The notes beneath the pieces are model-generated. The model worked only from the letters and a program-made list of their open reading frames with translations. It did not search any database and was not told the DNA's origin. Made by a program: the position numbers and the translations under genes. This document shows positions 1-6,379 of a stretch of DNA of 10,061 nt, in pieces. The stretch's first letter is position 1; each line of letters starts with the position of its first letter. The stretch covers positions 2,209 through 12,269 of the forward strand of contig NVVG01000145.1 in assembly GCA_002402125.1 (NCBI GenBank). Direction: 5' to 3'. The stretch is from Moraxellaceae bacterium (GTDB lineage: Bacteria; Pseudomonadota; Gammaproteobacteria; Pseudomonadales; Ketobacteraceae).

Positions 1-23
1 CGTAATAGACCACCATTTGATAA

Positions 24-755
24 TTAGGAATACACGAATAATACCAATAACGGTAATGTAAAAGCCGTTATTAAACCCGTTAATCCCATCGCTAGAGCGG
101 AAAAAGCACCAGTTTCTCGATCGTCTTCTAGTGCTCTTGCTGTGCCAATGGCGTGAGCGCAGATTCCTATTGTTATCCCTCTTATTTCCTTATTAGTAAC
201 CTTTGTTTTGTCGAGTATGTAGGGGCCGAGTATCACGCCTATAATGCCCGTAAAGATTACAAACATAGCGGCCAGCGCCGGTGCGCCTCCAATCTGTGAA
301 GTAACCGCCATGGCAATGGGCGTGGTTATTGATTTGGTGGTTAGTGATAGCAATGTCGTTTCGCTAACTCCTAGCCCCCATGCAATGACGACTGCAATGG
401 ATACGGTGCACAATGAACCGAAAACAATAGTCATTAAAATAGGTAACAACATCGCGCGTATTCTCTTGAAGTTTTCATACAATGGGATAGCAAGAGCAAC
501 GGTTACAGGTCCTAGCATAAGGTGAAGTGGTTGGGCGGTAGAAAAATATTGCTCGAAGGATAAATCCAAAGTTATCACCACGCCAACCAAGCACAACAAT
601 CCTACAATCATGGGTTGAAATAAAGGGTTGTTACCGGAGACCCTGTAGCATTGCTGACCAATTTTGAACGCTGCAAGTGTGATAAAGACGCCAAATATTG
701 GGCTGTTGGTGATCACATCTAGCGAGCTACCTGTCGACGTCAAATCACTCATCAT
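24..755 (-). CDS. lrgB: LrgB/YohK family membrane protein
   Basis: A 243-residue polytopic inner-membrane protein of the LrgB/CidB/YohK family. Partners with LrgA in a system first described as holin/antiholin-like control of murein hydrolases and, in some organisms and plant homologues, linked to pyruvate or glycolate transport; which role applies here cannot be told. Family signatures are clear: LGPVTVALAIPLY (81-93), KSITTPIAM (141-149), GGAPALAA (156-163) and HAIGTARALE followed by SALAMGLTGLITA (201-231). Length is normal for the family. The start codon overlaps the end of lrgA by 11 bp, with an AAGGAAG Shine-Dalgarno just upstream; a second ATG follows immediately and could be used instead. 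The overlap implies translational coupling with lrgA. The gene ends 23 bp from the window edge. Confidence 0.93.
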   Translation of the reverse strand: MMSDLTSTGSSLDVITNSPIFGVFITLAAFKIGQQCYRVSGNNPLFQPMIVGLLCLVGVVITLDLSFEQYFSTAQPLHLMLGPVTVALAIPLYENFKRIRAMLLPILMTIVFGSLCTVSIAVVIAWGLGVSETTLLSLTTKSITTPIAMAVTSQIGGAPALAAMFVIFTGIIGVILGPYILDKTKVTNKEIRGITIGICAHAIGTARALEDDRETGAFSALAMGLTGLITAFTLPLLVLFVYS

Positions 756-1176
756 CAGTACTTCCTTGCATAGAAGGTGATTGTTTATGCGTGCCGAATA
801 GCAGGAGGGACCCGCGCATAAAAACAGGTATTAGAAAAAATGCAATCACTATGCTCACAGTAAGCGCTATGGATAAAGCGATCCACTCGTCCTTAAGGAG
901 CGCCCAATAACTCATTGCCCCAACACAGGCCGGCATTAAAAACAGGGGGATGTAGGGGAATAGTGCTGAAGAGGTTGTGGATAGCGGCAACGGTGTGCTC
1001 CCTTTAATAAGCAAGAATAGAAATAGCAGCGCCATTCCTATCACAGCACCTGGAAAAGGTAGGGCAAGCAAAGAGGATATAAATTCACCTGCTAGCTGGA
1101 AACTTAATAAGATTAGTACACCCTTTAACAACTTATGCCTGCCTAATAGAGTTTGCCCGATGAAAAAACCATTCAA
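745..1176 (-). CDS. lrgA: LrgA/CidA family holin-like protein
   Basis: A 143-residue membrane protein of the LrgA/CidA family (holin-like), first gene of the leftward lrgA-lrgB pair. The family core FQLAGEFISSLLALPFPG followed by VIGMALLF spans residues 26-52, and about four hydrophobic segments follow, with a charged C-terminal tail. The start is uncertain. The frame reaches a TTG at 1176 with no clear Shine-Dalgarno, and a perfect TATAAT (1182 down to 1177) abuts it. If that hexamer is a -10 box, initiation must be further in, for example at the TTG of residue 16 (1131-1129), which has a GGCAGG six bases upstream and would still leave the first membrane segment intact. The overlap with lrgB supports a two-gene operon. 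Confidence 0.9.
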   Translation of the reverse strand: MNGFFIGQTLLGRHKLLKGVLILLSFQLAGEFISSLLALPFPGAVIGMALLFLFLLIKGSTPLPLSTTSSALFPYIPLFLMPACVGAMSYWALLKDEWIALSIALTVSIVIAFFLIPVFMRGSLLLFGTHKQSPSMQGSTDDE

Positions 1177-1301
1177 ATTATAACGTAAAACAAGGGTGTG
1201 TGGGGCTCAACCATGCTGACTGATTGGTCAGAAATTATTTAGGAGGTTTATTGTACGGTTAGTTTGCCCATTGTTAAGAATTGTTAAATGAATGGTGTAA
1301 A

Positions 1302-1318
1302 ACTGGGAATTTCCCAGT
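1302..1318. promoter_or_regulatory. 17-bp perfect palindrome, candidate operator
   Basis: ACTGGGAATTTCCCAGT has two 8-bp arms around one central base. It lies in the roughly 240-bp gap between divergent lrgA and the small charged-protein gene. It ends 7 bp before TATACT (1326-1331), a good -10 hexamer for the rightward gene, so it would cover the -35 region and most of the spacer. That position suits an activator or repressor dimer, but no known regulator is identified. Two tandem TTGTTAA copies (1271-1287) lie just upstream. Confidence 0.4.
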
Positions 1319-1325
1319 CTCCGTC

Positions 1326-1331
1326 TATACT
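1326..1331 (+). promoter_or_regulatory. Candidate -10 box for the small charged-protein gene
   Basis: TATACT matches the sigma-70 -10 consensus at five of six positions and lies about 90 bp upstream of the ATG at 1417. At 17-bp spacing the -35 position reads CTGGGA, a poor match that falls inside the palindrome, which would fit an activator-dependent promoter. This is a reading of the sequence only; no transcription start is known. Confidence 0.3.
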
Positions 1332-1416
1332 CTTTCCCACAAGTCCACATTATGGAATTTGTATTTGGACGCTTCTCAAAAAATAAAAGATGTTCGACCA
1401 AGAGGTGATGGTTATT

Positions 1417-1572
1417 ATGGAAAACAAAAAAACTGAAGTTTTTAAGAAAATCTCTAATTCGCTAGAAGAGCGAACAGGAGACGATAGGCGTGATACAAAG
1501 ACTACCGCCGAGTACATCAATGAGGAACTTGACCGAAGAAAAGATAAGCGAAGAGATACTGCGGAAAGCTGA
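1417..1572 (+). CDS. Small highly charged hypothetical protein (51 aa)
   Basis: I do not recognise this family. The start at 1417 is chosen because AGGTGA (1403-1408) lies eight bases upstream; the same frame extends upstream to ATGs at 1390 and 1408, but these have worse or no ribosome binding sites. The product of 51 residues is strongly hydrophilic, with no signal peptide, membrane segment or cysteine. About half its residues are charged. It holds two related basic-acidic blocks, GDDRRD and then LDRRKDKRRD, separated by a probable helix (TTAEYINEELDRR). Such Arg/Asp-rich small proteins could bind nucleic acid or a partner protein, but no function can be assigned. It appears monocistronic, with a possible promoter (1326-1331) and a hairpin downstream. 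The good ribosome site and isolated placement make it a likely real gene. Confidence 0.6.
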   Translation: MENKKTEVFKKISNSLEERTGDDRRDTKTTAEYINEELDRRKDKRRDTAES

Positions 1573-1593
1573 TTCGTTTGGATTATGATCTTT

Positions 1594-1636
1594 CAGATCG
1601 ACATACCTAATCTGTCGATCTGTCCTACCCTTTTTT
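1594..1636 (+). terminator. Hairpin followed by T-run after the small gene
   Basis: CAGATCGACA (1594-1603) and TGTCGATCTG (1613-1622) form a perfect 10-bp stem with a 9-base loop, starting 21 bp after the small gene's stop. A T6 run (1631-1636) follows, but eight bases beyond the stem rather than directly, so an intrinsic terminator is plausible but not textbook. The rest of this gap, up to 1811, is AT-rich with no other gene visible; it must hold the promoter of the yiaD-like gene. Confidence 0.45.
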
Positions 1637-1811
1637 CTACAAAATCCCCCTCCTTTCCCTAGTATCCTATATTATACCCACTTATTTTAAAATATGGATC
1701 TATTTTGGTTGTGTGCTGTCCAAATGACACTTAACTCAATTCGATTTGACTTTATATTTACCTATTCAATTTTCACTATTTAGCGATAACATTTTTGACT
1801 TTGGAAGAATT

Positions 1812-2453
1812 ATGAAAAAGACAGTTGTATCTATAGCACTTGCCAGCTCCTTAGCTTTAACAGGTTGTACGGTTGATCCTTATACAGGGGAGAAAAAAGT
1901 GAGCAAGGCGGCTATAGGGGCTGGACTTGGCGCCATATTGGGCGCTGCAGTTTCAAGCAAAAAAGATCGAGGAAAAGGCGCGTTGATTGGCGCAGCGCTA
2001 GGGGGCGGTACAGGGTATTATTTTGACAGGCAAGAGAAAAAGCTTAGAGAAGAATTGGCTAATACTGGGATCAGTGTTACTCGCACACCAGAAGGTATTC
2101 AGCTAAACATGCCTGGTCAAATCAGCTTCCCTTCTAGTCAATATGCGTTGATGCCTTCGCTTTACGAAACTCTAGACTCTGTCGCGTTGGTATTTAAAGA
2201 GTTTGATAAAACCGATGTGCGCATATCAGGGCATACCGATAGCTCAGGTAGTGAAGGGTTAAACCAAGTCCTTTCTCAGCAGCGTGCAAGTTCAGTCATG
2301 AAGTACTTTGCCAGCCAAGGCGTTGAAACAGCAAGAATGTCATCAGTTGGTTATGGAGAACGTTATCCGGTTGAGAGTAACTCTACAAAACAAGGGCGCG
2401 CGGCAAACCGTCGGGTTGAGATTCAAATCTTAAATCCGGAAGTGAGCCAGTAA
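1812..2453 (+). CDS. yiaD: YiaD-like OmpA-family outer-membrane lipoprotein
   Basis: A 213-residue lipoprotein closely resembling E. coli YiaD in layout. Residues 1-19 form a signal peptide ending in lipobox LTGC, so Cys19 is the lipidated residue; Thr at +2 predicts outer-membrane sorting. Next come VDPYTGEKKVSK and a glycine-zipper segment (about 35-70, repeated GAGLGA/GAALGG, with KKDRGKGALIGAALGGG in its middle), then a linker and a C-terminal OmpA-like peptidoglycan-binding domain (about 100-208). Asp143 (HTDSSG) and Arg158 (LSQQRA) match the OmpA Asp271/Arg286 pair that binds diaminopimelate, and NRRVEI closes the domain. The start at 1812 is chosen because the hydrophobic signal follows it and GGAAG is four bases upstream; a longer frame from a TTG at 1746 would bury the signal. 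It probably tethers outer membrane to peptidoglycan. Confidence 0.9.
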   Translation: MKKTVVSIALASSLALTGCTVDPYTGEKKVSKAAIGAGLGAILGAAVSSKKDRGKGALIGAALGGGTGYYFDRQEKKLREELANTGISVTRTPEGIQLNMPGQISFPSSQYALMPSLYETLDSVALVFKEFDKTDVRISGHTDSSGSEGLNQVLSQQRASSVMKYFASQGVETARMSSVGYGERYPVESNSTKQGRAANRRVEIQILNPEVSQ

Positions 2454-2504
2454 CATGCAATTTATCTAACATGACGATTTAGTTTTTCTCTTATAGGATT
2501 CGTA

Positions 2505-3860
2505 ATGGAATTTCAATTTGATTTGTTTGTTATTGGTGCCGGTTCGGGCGGTGTTCGTGCTGCTCGAATGGCTGCAACTGAAGGCGCCAAAGTTGCTGTG
2601 GCAGAAAAGCAAGCTTTAGGTGGCACTTGCGTAAACGTCGGTTGCGTACCGAAAAAACTGTTTGTTTATGGGGCTCATATTAGCGAAGAAGTTGAAGCGG
2701 CAAAGGGTTTTGGCTGGACTATCAATGACGTAACCTTTGATTGGCCAACGCTTCGCGACAATAAGACTAAAGAGATAGAGAGGCTTAATGGCATTTATGA
2801 AGATCTACTTAAGAATTCTGGTGTAGAGCTGGTTGTTGGAGAGGCAAAAGTTATTTCTCCTCATGAGGTTCAGGTTGCAGGCGTTGTTTATTCTGCAAAA
2901 AACATCCTTGTTGCAACGGGTAGCACACCTTACATACCTGAATTTCCTGGTAGCCAGCACGCTATAGATTCTAACCAATTTTTTTATATGGAAACGCTTC
3001 CCAAAAAAGCCATCATTGTTGGTGGTGGTTATATTGCGGTAGAGTTTGCCGGTATTCTTAATGGTTTTGGTGTGGAAACGCACCTTATTTATCGAGGCCC
3101 TTTGTTTTTAAGAGGCTTTGATACGGATATACGAGAGTTCGTGAAAGCAGAGTTAATTAAGAAGGGTATTCATCTGCATTTTGAAACAAATATTCAGGAG
3201 ATAACAAGAGCCGATTCCGGCGTGTTAACCGCGCATATAGACGGAACAAGCATTGATGCAGATTTGGTGCTATACGCTACGGGTCGACGTGCGTTAATCG
3301 ATAATCTTGGGCTGGATGCTGTTGGCGTAAAGTTGCAGGAGAATGACTTCATAAAAGTCGATGACTATTACCAAACATCGGTACCGTCAATATACGCTTG
3401 TGGTGATGTTGTTGGACGTATGCAATTAACTCCTGTGGCTCTTGCTGAGGGTATGGCAATTGTCGACAACCTTATAAAGGGACATAAACGCAAAGTTGAT
3501 TATAGTAACATCGCTACCGCTGTTTTTTGCCAACCGAATATTGGCACAGTAGGGTTGTCCGCAGAAGATGCAGAGAGGCAATTCCCTGGTGATATCACCA
3601 TTTTTGCTTCTGAGTTTAAGCATCTGAAGCATACACTCAGCGGATTGAGTGAAAGAACCTATATGAAACTTGTCGTACAAACTAGCACAGATAAAGTGCT
3701 AGGGGCGCATATGGTTGGCTCTGATGCAGGCGAGGTTGTGCAAGGACTTGCTATAGCGTTGAAATGTGGAGCGACTAAGGCTCAGTTTGATAGCACAATC
3801 GGCATACATCCTACTGCTGCTGAAGAATTTGTTACGATGAGAACACCCGTTAAAAGTTAA
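2505..3860 (+). CDS. gor: Glutathione-disulfide reductase
   Basis: Cytoplasmic flavoenzyme of 451 residues that reduces glutathione disulfide with NADPH, at the family's usual length. The FAD-binding GAGSGG lies at 11-16. The redox-active disulfide GGTCVNVGCVPKK gives Cys42 and Cys47. The NADPH-binding fold GGGYIAVEFAG lies at 173-183, and Arg197 and Arg203 (IYRGPLFLRGFD) sit where glutathione reductases hold the 2'-phosphate, which favours NADPH over NADH and argues against lipoamide dehydrogenase. A second FAD motif YACGD lies near 297-301. The dimerisation domain ends with HPTAAEE (435-441), whose His435 is the catalytic acid-base. AGGA (2495-2498) is six bases from the ATG. It starts 51 bp after yiaD and is followed after 13 bp by the DUF1244 gene, so the last two are probably co-transcribed. 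Confidence 0.96.
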   Translation: MEFQFDLFVIGAGSGGVRAARMAATEGAKVAVAEKQALGGTCVNVGCVPKKLFVYGAHISEEVEAAKGFGWTINDVTFDWPTLRDNKTKEIERLNGIYEDLLKNSGVELVVGEAKVISPHEVQVAGVVYSAKNILVATGSTPYIPEFPGSQHAIDSNQFFYMETLPKKAIIVGGGYIAVEFAGILNGFGVETHLIYRGPLFLRGFDTDIREFVKAELIKKGIHLHFETNIQEITRADSGVLTAHIDGTSIDADLVLYATGRRALIDNLGLDAVGVKLQENDFIKVDDYYQTSVPSIYACGDVVGRMQLTPVALAEGMAIVDNLIKGHKRKVDYSNIATAVFCQPNIGTVGLSAEDAERQFPGDITIFASEFKHLKHTLSGLSERTYMKLVVQTSTDKVLGAHMVGSDAGEVVQGLAIALKCGATKAQFDSTIGIHPTAAEEFVTMRTPVKS

Positions 3861-3873
3861 AAGGAAATTGGTT

Positions 3874-4155
3874 ATGACTGATAAAGCAACAGAGATTGAA
3901 GCTAAGGTTTTTCGACGTTTGCTGCAACATCTTGATGAGCGTAAGGATGTGCAAAATATTGAATTAATGAATCTAGCGGGTTTTTGTCGGAATTGTCTTT
4001 CCAAGTGGTATGTGGCAGCGGCAGAAGAGGAGGGCGTGTCAACGGACTATGAAGAGGCACGTGAACTTGTTTATGGTATGCCGTATTCTGAATGGAAGGA
4101 AAAACATCAGAAAGACGCTACTCCTGAGCAGTTGGAGAAATTTAATAGTCGATAG
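3874..4155 (+). CDS. DUF1244 family protein
   Basis: A 93-residue soluble protein of the DUF1244 (SMc04008-like) family, whose function is not established. The conserved core is the stretch from NLAGFC to VYGMPYSEWK (33-75), followed by KHQ and ATPEQ. Cys38 and Cys41 form CRNC, a CxxC motif. The start at 3874 is chosen over an in-frame TTG at 3868 because AAGGAA (3861-3866) stands seven bases before the ATG. The gene begins 13 bp after gor, which suggests one transcript. The pairing with glutathione reductase and the CxxC make a thiol or metal role conceivable, but that is inference. It converges with the ligase-like gene 57 bp downstream, and I see no clear terminator between them. Confidence 0.88.
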   Translation: MTDKATEIEAKVFRRLLQHLDERKDVQNIELMNLAGFCRNCLSKWYVAAAEEEGVSTDYEEARELVYGMPYSEWKEKHQKDATPEQLEKFNSR

Positions 4156-4212
4156 TGGTATGCATTCCTACGAGGGGGCTGTGAAGGAGAATGTAGTGAT
4201 GGACTCTGTGGG

Positions 4213-5559
4213 TTAGCGTTGCCTTCTATCCGGCGTTAACTTCGTCGCCATAATACTTATAGATAGAATACCGATAAACAACAACGCAACTGCCGGAGAC
4301 TGTAAGGAAAAATCCACAGTAGAATGTAATAACATATGGACAATTGCCACCGCGCAACCGAACGACAGCCCTTGGTACAGTGGTGTTTTGCGTTTACGCA
4401 TGGTTTTAAGGCAGATAAACAAACAATACAATACCATGACCCCCAACATCAGGCTGGCAGGTAATCCCAGTTCCACTGCAAACTGAATGTAATCATTGTG
4501 GGCGTGATCATAAAAGCCGGGATAGGGTTCAGGATGATAGCGCGGGAAGGTGGAATAAAAACTGCCGCCTCCGGTTCCCGCAAATGGATAATCGGCAATA
4601 ATGGGTATTGAATCCCTTACCACTTCATCGCGGGTTTCCGATTGAAAGGTGGTTTCTACTAGACGTTGCTTTACCTTTTCAATGCCAAAGACACTACCAA
4701 TCAACACCAAGTCCACAATAAAAAAACTGATAATTAACGCCCGCTGGTGTTTGGGTTTGCGATTGTAAAAGAAAAACGCAAACAAACCAATCACTGCCAG
4801 GGCAATAAAAAACGCCGAGTTACCCATACGGGAACGGGTAAGGATTAAGCCAATTACCATAATAATCAAGCCCAGCCGGATGATGATTTTAGGGCTTAAG
4901 ATATTTTGGGCCAGGTCTCTGAGTTTATGTCGTAAACGCCCCCCAGAACTATAAAGGGATAGCTGACTCATTAATATACCAATACCAATAGACAGACATA
5001 ACGCCAGATAATTGGCCAGCTGATTAGGGTAGACAAAGCTGCCCTGGGCCCTTGGGGCGTAGGGCATCGAAAAAATGGGGCTAGCCATACCTTCATTCAA
5101 GTTAAGCCATATAGCATATATCGCTTGGATAAGACCAGAAACAATAATGGTGATCGAAAAGCGATATAACCGTTGTTTGGTATTAACATGATAAAACAGC
5201 ATCCACGCGTACAGGGTAAATGCCAGGGTTTTTAAAAACATAATATGGGTAAGAGAAGGGTCAAAGGACAGTGTACTATGACCTTTACCATCTATCATAC
5301 GCCCTGCAAATTCCCCCAGCCCCGGCAGCATCTGAATCTGCAACCAGACCAACGTCACCGATAAGGGTAGCAATACCGGTAAAGAGTATTTTGGTGGTAG
5401 TGGTGATTGTTTATTTTTGATAGCAATAATGAGGTGTAATAAAAAAATTAAAAAAACCAGAAACTCAATGCTTGAACTTGCCCAAATACGATTAGCGCCC
5501 AGGGGAAGAGGGGCGTAAATAATCAAACCACATAAGGTTACAAAAAGAAATTTATTCAT
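4213..5559 (-). CDS. O-antigen ligase/Wzy-like polytopic membrane protein
   Basis: A 448-residue inner-membrane protein with about ten to twelve hydrophobic segments and the Wzy_C/O-antigen ligase signature. Visible motifs are GSFVYPNQLANYLA (173-186), LTRSRMG (240-246), and a large periplasmic loop with GTGGGSF (328-334) and HAHNDYIQFAVELGLPA (352-368), then HSTVDFSLQSP (412-422). The superfamily comprises lipid A-core O-antigen ligases (WaaL), O-antigen polymerases (Wzy) and bacterial oligosaccharyltransferases (PglL/TfpO). All use undecaprenyl-linked sugars on the periplasmic face, and sequence reading alone cannot tell them apart. No glycosyltransferase or flippase genes are adjacent, so it is not inside a standard O-antigen cluster. 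Its upstream neighbour is an exported Ser/Thr/Ala-rich protein that could be a substrate or matrix partner. No strong Shine-Dalgarno precedes the ATG. Confidence 0.82.
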   Translation of the reverse strand: MNKFLFVTLCGLIIYAPLPLGANRIWASSSIEFLVFLIFLLHLIIAIKNKQSPLPPKYSLPVLLPLSVTLVWLQIQMLPGLGEFAGRMIDGKGHSTLSFDPSLTHIMFLKTLAFTLYAWMLFYHVNTKQRLYRFSITIIVSGLIQAIYAIWLNLNEGMASPIFSMPYAPRAQGSFVYPNQLANYLALCLSIGIGILMSQLSLYSSGGRLRHKLRDLAQNILSPKIIIRLGLIIMVIGLILTRSRMGNSAFFIALAVIGLFAFFFYNRKPKHQRALIISFFIVDLVLIGSVFGIEKVKQRLVETTFQSETRDEVVRDSIPIIADYPFAGTGGGSFYSTFPRYHPEPYPGFYDHAHNDYIQFAVELGLPASLMLGVMVLYCLFICLKTMRKRKTPLYQGLSFGCAVAIVHMLLHSTVDFSLQSPAVALLFIGILSISIMATKLTPDRRQR

Positions 5560-5598
5560 AAACGGGTCTATTACTGAGGTTGTCTAATTGGGTTGCTT

Positions 5599-5604
5599 AT
5601 AATA
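5599..5604 (-). promoter_or_regulatory. Candidate -10 box for the ligase-like gene
   Basis: The 114 bp between the ligase-like start and the upstream terminator are very AT-rich. On the minus strand TATTAT lies about 40 bp before the ATG, inside the palindrome CTTATAATAAG (5596-5606). A -35 match at 17-bp spacing is weak (TAAGTT). A promoter is expected here because the strong terminator just upstream should stop transcription from the lap genes. Confidence 0.25.
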
Positions 5605-5673
5605 AGCGTAGTAAACTTAGTAACTTATAAACAATAAAAACAGGCAATAAAACAGATAACAAAACACATAATA

Positions 5674-5721
5674 AAATCGGCAATAAAAAAGGTTCCGAAG
5701 AACCTTTTTTATTGCCGATTT
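5674..5721 (-). terminator. Strong intrinsic terminator, perfect 22-bp stem, UUCG loop
   Basis: Arms 5674-5695 and 5700-5721 are perfect reverse complements around a four-base loop. On the minus strand the core reads A6-GGTTC-TTCG-GAACC-T6, which is the exceptionally stable C(UUCG)G tetraloop closed by a GC-containing stem and a U6 tract. The stem then continues another 11 bp (ATTGCCGATTT and its complement). It starts three bases after the stop codon of the Ala-rich repeat protein gene and separates it from the ligase-like gene. Because A6 and T6 flank the core symmetrically, it would work in both directions. GGCAATAAAA also recurs upstream of the palindrome at 5643-5652. Confidence 0.93.
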
Positions 5722-5724
5722 GGC

Positions 5725-6327
5725 TTATGCGTTCGGGGATATGCCACCACCACCACCACCACCACCAGTACCTGGGTTAGCGGCACGTGTTCTTGTAGTA
5801 GGGTTTCTTGTGGTAGCAGTAGGTGTTGTACCTGCTGCAGCTGCATTTGATGCTATCGTTGCATCCACTCCAATTGCCACGGCAATGCCAGTAACCGTAT
5901 CTGCATCTGCGCCCGCGCTTCTAGCTGCTAAGAGGATAGCTAGAAGCGCTTTAGTAGTGTCGGAACCAACCGCCGTTATAGCTGCTGCTATAATTGACTC
6001 GACTGCAGCTGTATCAGATCCTGCTGATTTGATGGCAGAAGAAACGACTGCTTTGATAACTGCAGTATTAGAGCCTGCTGCTTTGATTGCTGTAGCAACA
6101 ATTGTTTTAATCGCTACAGTGTCAGAATTGGCTGCTTTAATGGCCGCAGAAACAAGAAGTTTAATAGCTGTAATGTCCGTAATAGCGGCGACTAACGCTC
6201 TGGTAGCATCAGTAGCGCTTTGTGCTGTAGCTGAGTTGTCAGCAGCATCGACTGCATAAACAGGAGCAGCAATGACTCCAGCGCCCATGGATGTAACAAG
6301 TAGGCTTATTAACGTCAATTTTTTCAT
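5725..6327 (-). CDS. Exported Ala-rich 18-residue-repeat protein with Gly-rich tail
   Basis: I do not recognise a named family. The 200-residue product starts with a Sec signal peptide (MKK, hydrophobic to about residue 21, probable cleavage after PVYA at 25). Residues 54-143 hold about five 18-residue repeats of pattern (A/V)IKxIVxxAIKAAGSDTA. The C-terminus is a Thr/Pro/Arg-rich segment (167-187), eight glycines (188-195) and ISPNA. It has no cysteine and almost no aromatic residues. AAAAG (162-166) resembles the LapG cleavage motif. It lies 52 bp after lapD on the same strand and just before a strong terminator, so it is probably the last gene of the lapG-lapD operon. The nearest Shine-Dalgarno (AAAGG, 13 bases away) is unusually distant. 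In overall build (signal peptide, Ala/Ser/Thr-rich body, Gly/Thr tail) it recalls YjbE-like small proteins beside exopolysaccharide genes, but homology is not claimed. Confidence 0.85.
   Translation of the reverse strand: MKKLTLISLLVTSMGAGVIAAPVYAVDAADNSATAQSATDATRALVAAITDITAIKLLVSAAIKAANSDTVAIKTIVATAIKAAGSNTAVIKAVVSSAIKSAGSDTAAVESIIAAAITAVGSDTTKALLAILLAARSAGADADTVTGIAVAIGVDATIASNAAAAGTTPTATTRNPTTRTRAANPGTGGGGGGGGISPNA
5744..5767 (-). repeat. Trinucleotide microsatellite coding for polyglycine
   Basis: Eight CCA units on the plus strand, read as seven GGT codons plus a following GGC in the repeat-protein gene (Gly188-195). Nearly pure triplet repetition makes replication slippage likely; any change stays in frame and alters only the glycine count. 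Confidence 0.9.
5899..6168 (-). repeat. Five 54-bp (18-residue) tandem repeats in the exported protein
   Basis: Residues 54-71, 72-89, 90-107, 108-125 and 126-143 align without gaps: AIKLLVSAAIKAANSDTV, AIKTIVATAIKAAGSNTA, VIKAVVSSAIKSAGSDTA, AVESIIAAAITAVGSDTT, then the more diverged KALLAILLAARSAGADAD. Hydrophobic residues recur at fixed places and each unit ends in a small polar turn-like (G/N)S(D/N)T. Eighteen residues equal exactly five alpha-helical turns, so stacked helices or a continuous amphipathic helix are both possible. The units have diverged at the DNA level. Confidence 0.85.
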
Positions 6328-6379
6328 AGGATAATCTGCACCTTTGCTTTGGCCGGTAGGTTATTAAGGCATACTTCAG

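Noticed and set aside
1242..1263. Perfect AGGAGG followed by TTG TAC GGT TAG
   Set aside because: Would give a three-residue peptide only; probably a chance match to a ribosome site.
1746..1811. 22-residue N-terminal extension of the YiaD-like protein from a TTG
   Set aside because: It would precede the lipoprotein signal peptide and abolish its position; the ATG at 1812 directly precedes MKK and the lipobox.
2505..3860. Lipoamide dehydrogenase or mercuric reductase instead of glutathione reductase
   Set aside because: The two arginines after the NADPH-binding strand and the GGTCVNVGCVPKK active site fit glutathione reductase; no heavy-metal domain or 2-oxoacid dehydrogenase genes are nearby.
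5720..6259. Long rightward open frame opposite the Ala-rich repeat protein
   Set aside because: It is the antisense shadow of an Ala/Thr-rich repetitive gene; the reverse frame stays open because of the codon bias. The leftward frame has the signal peptide, repeats and terminator.
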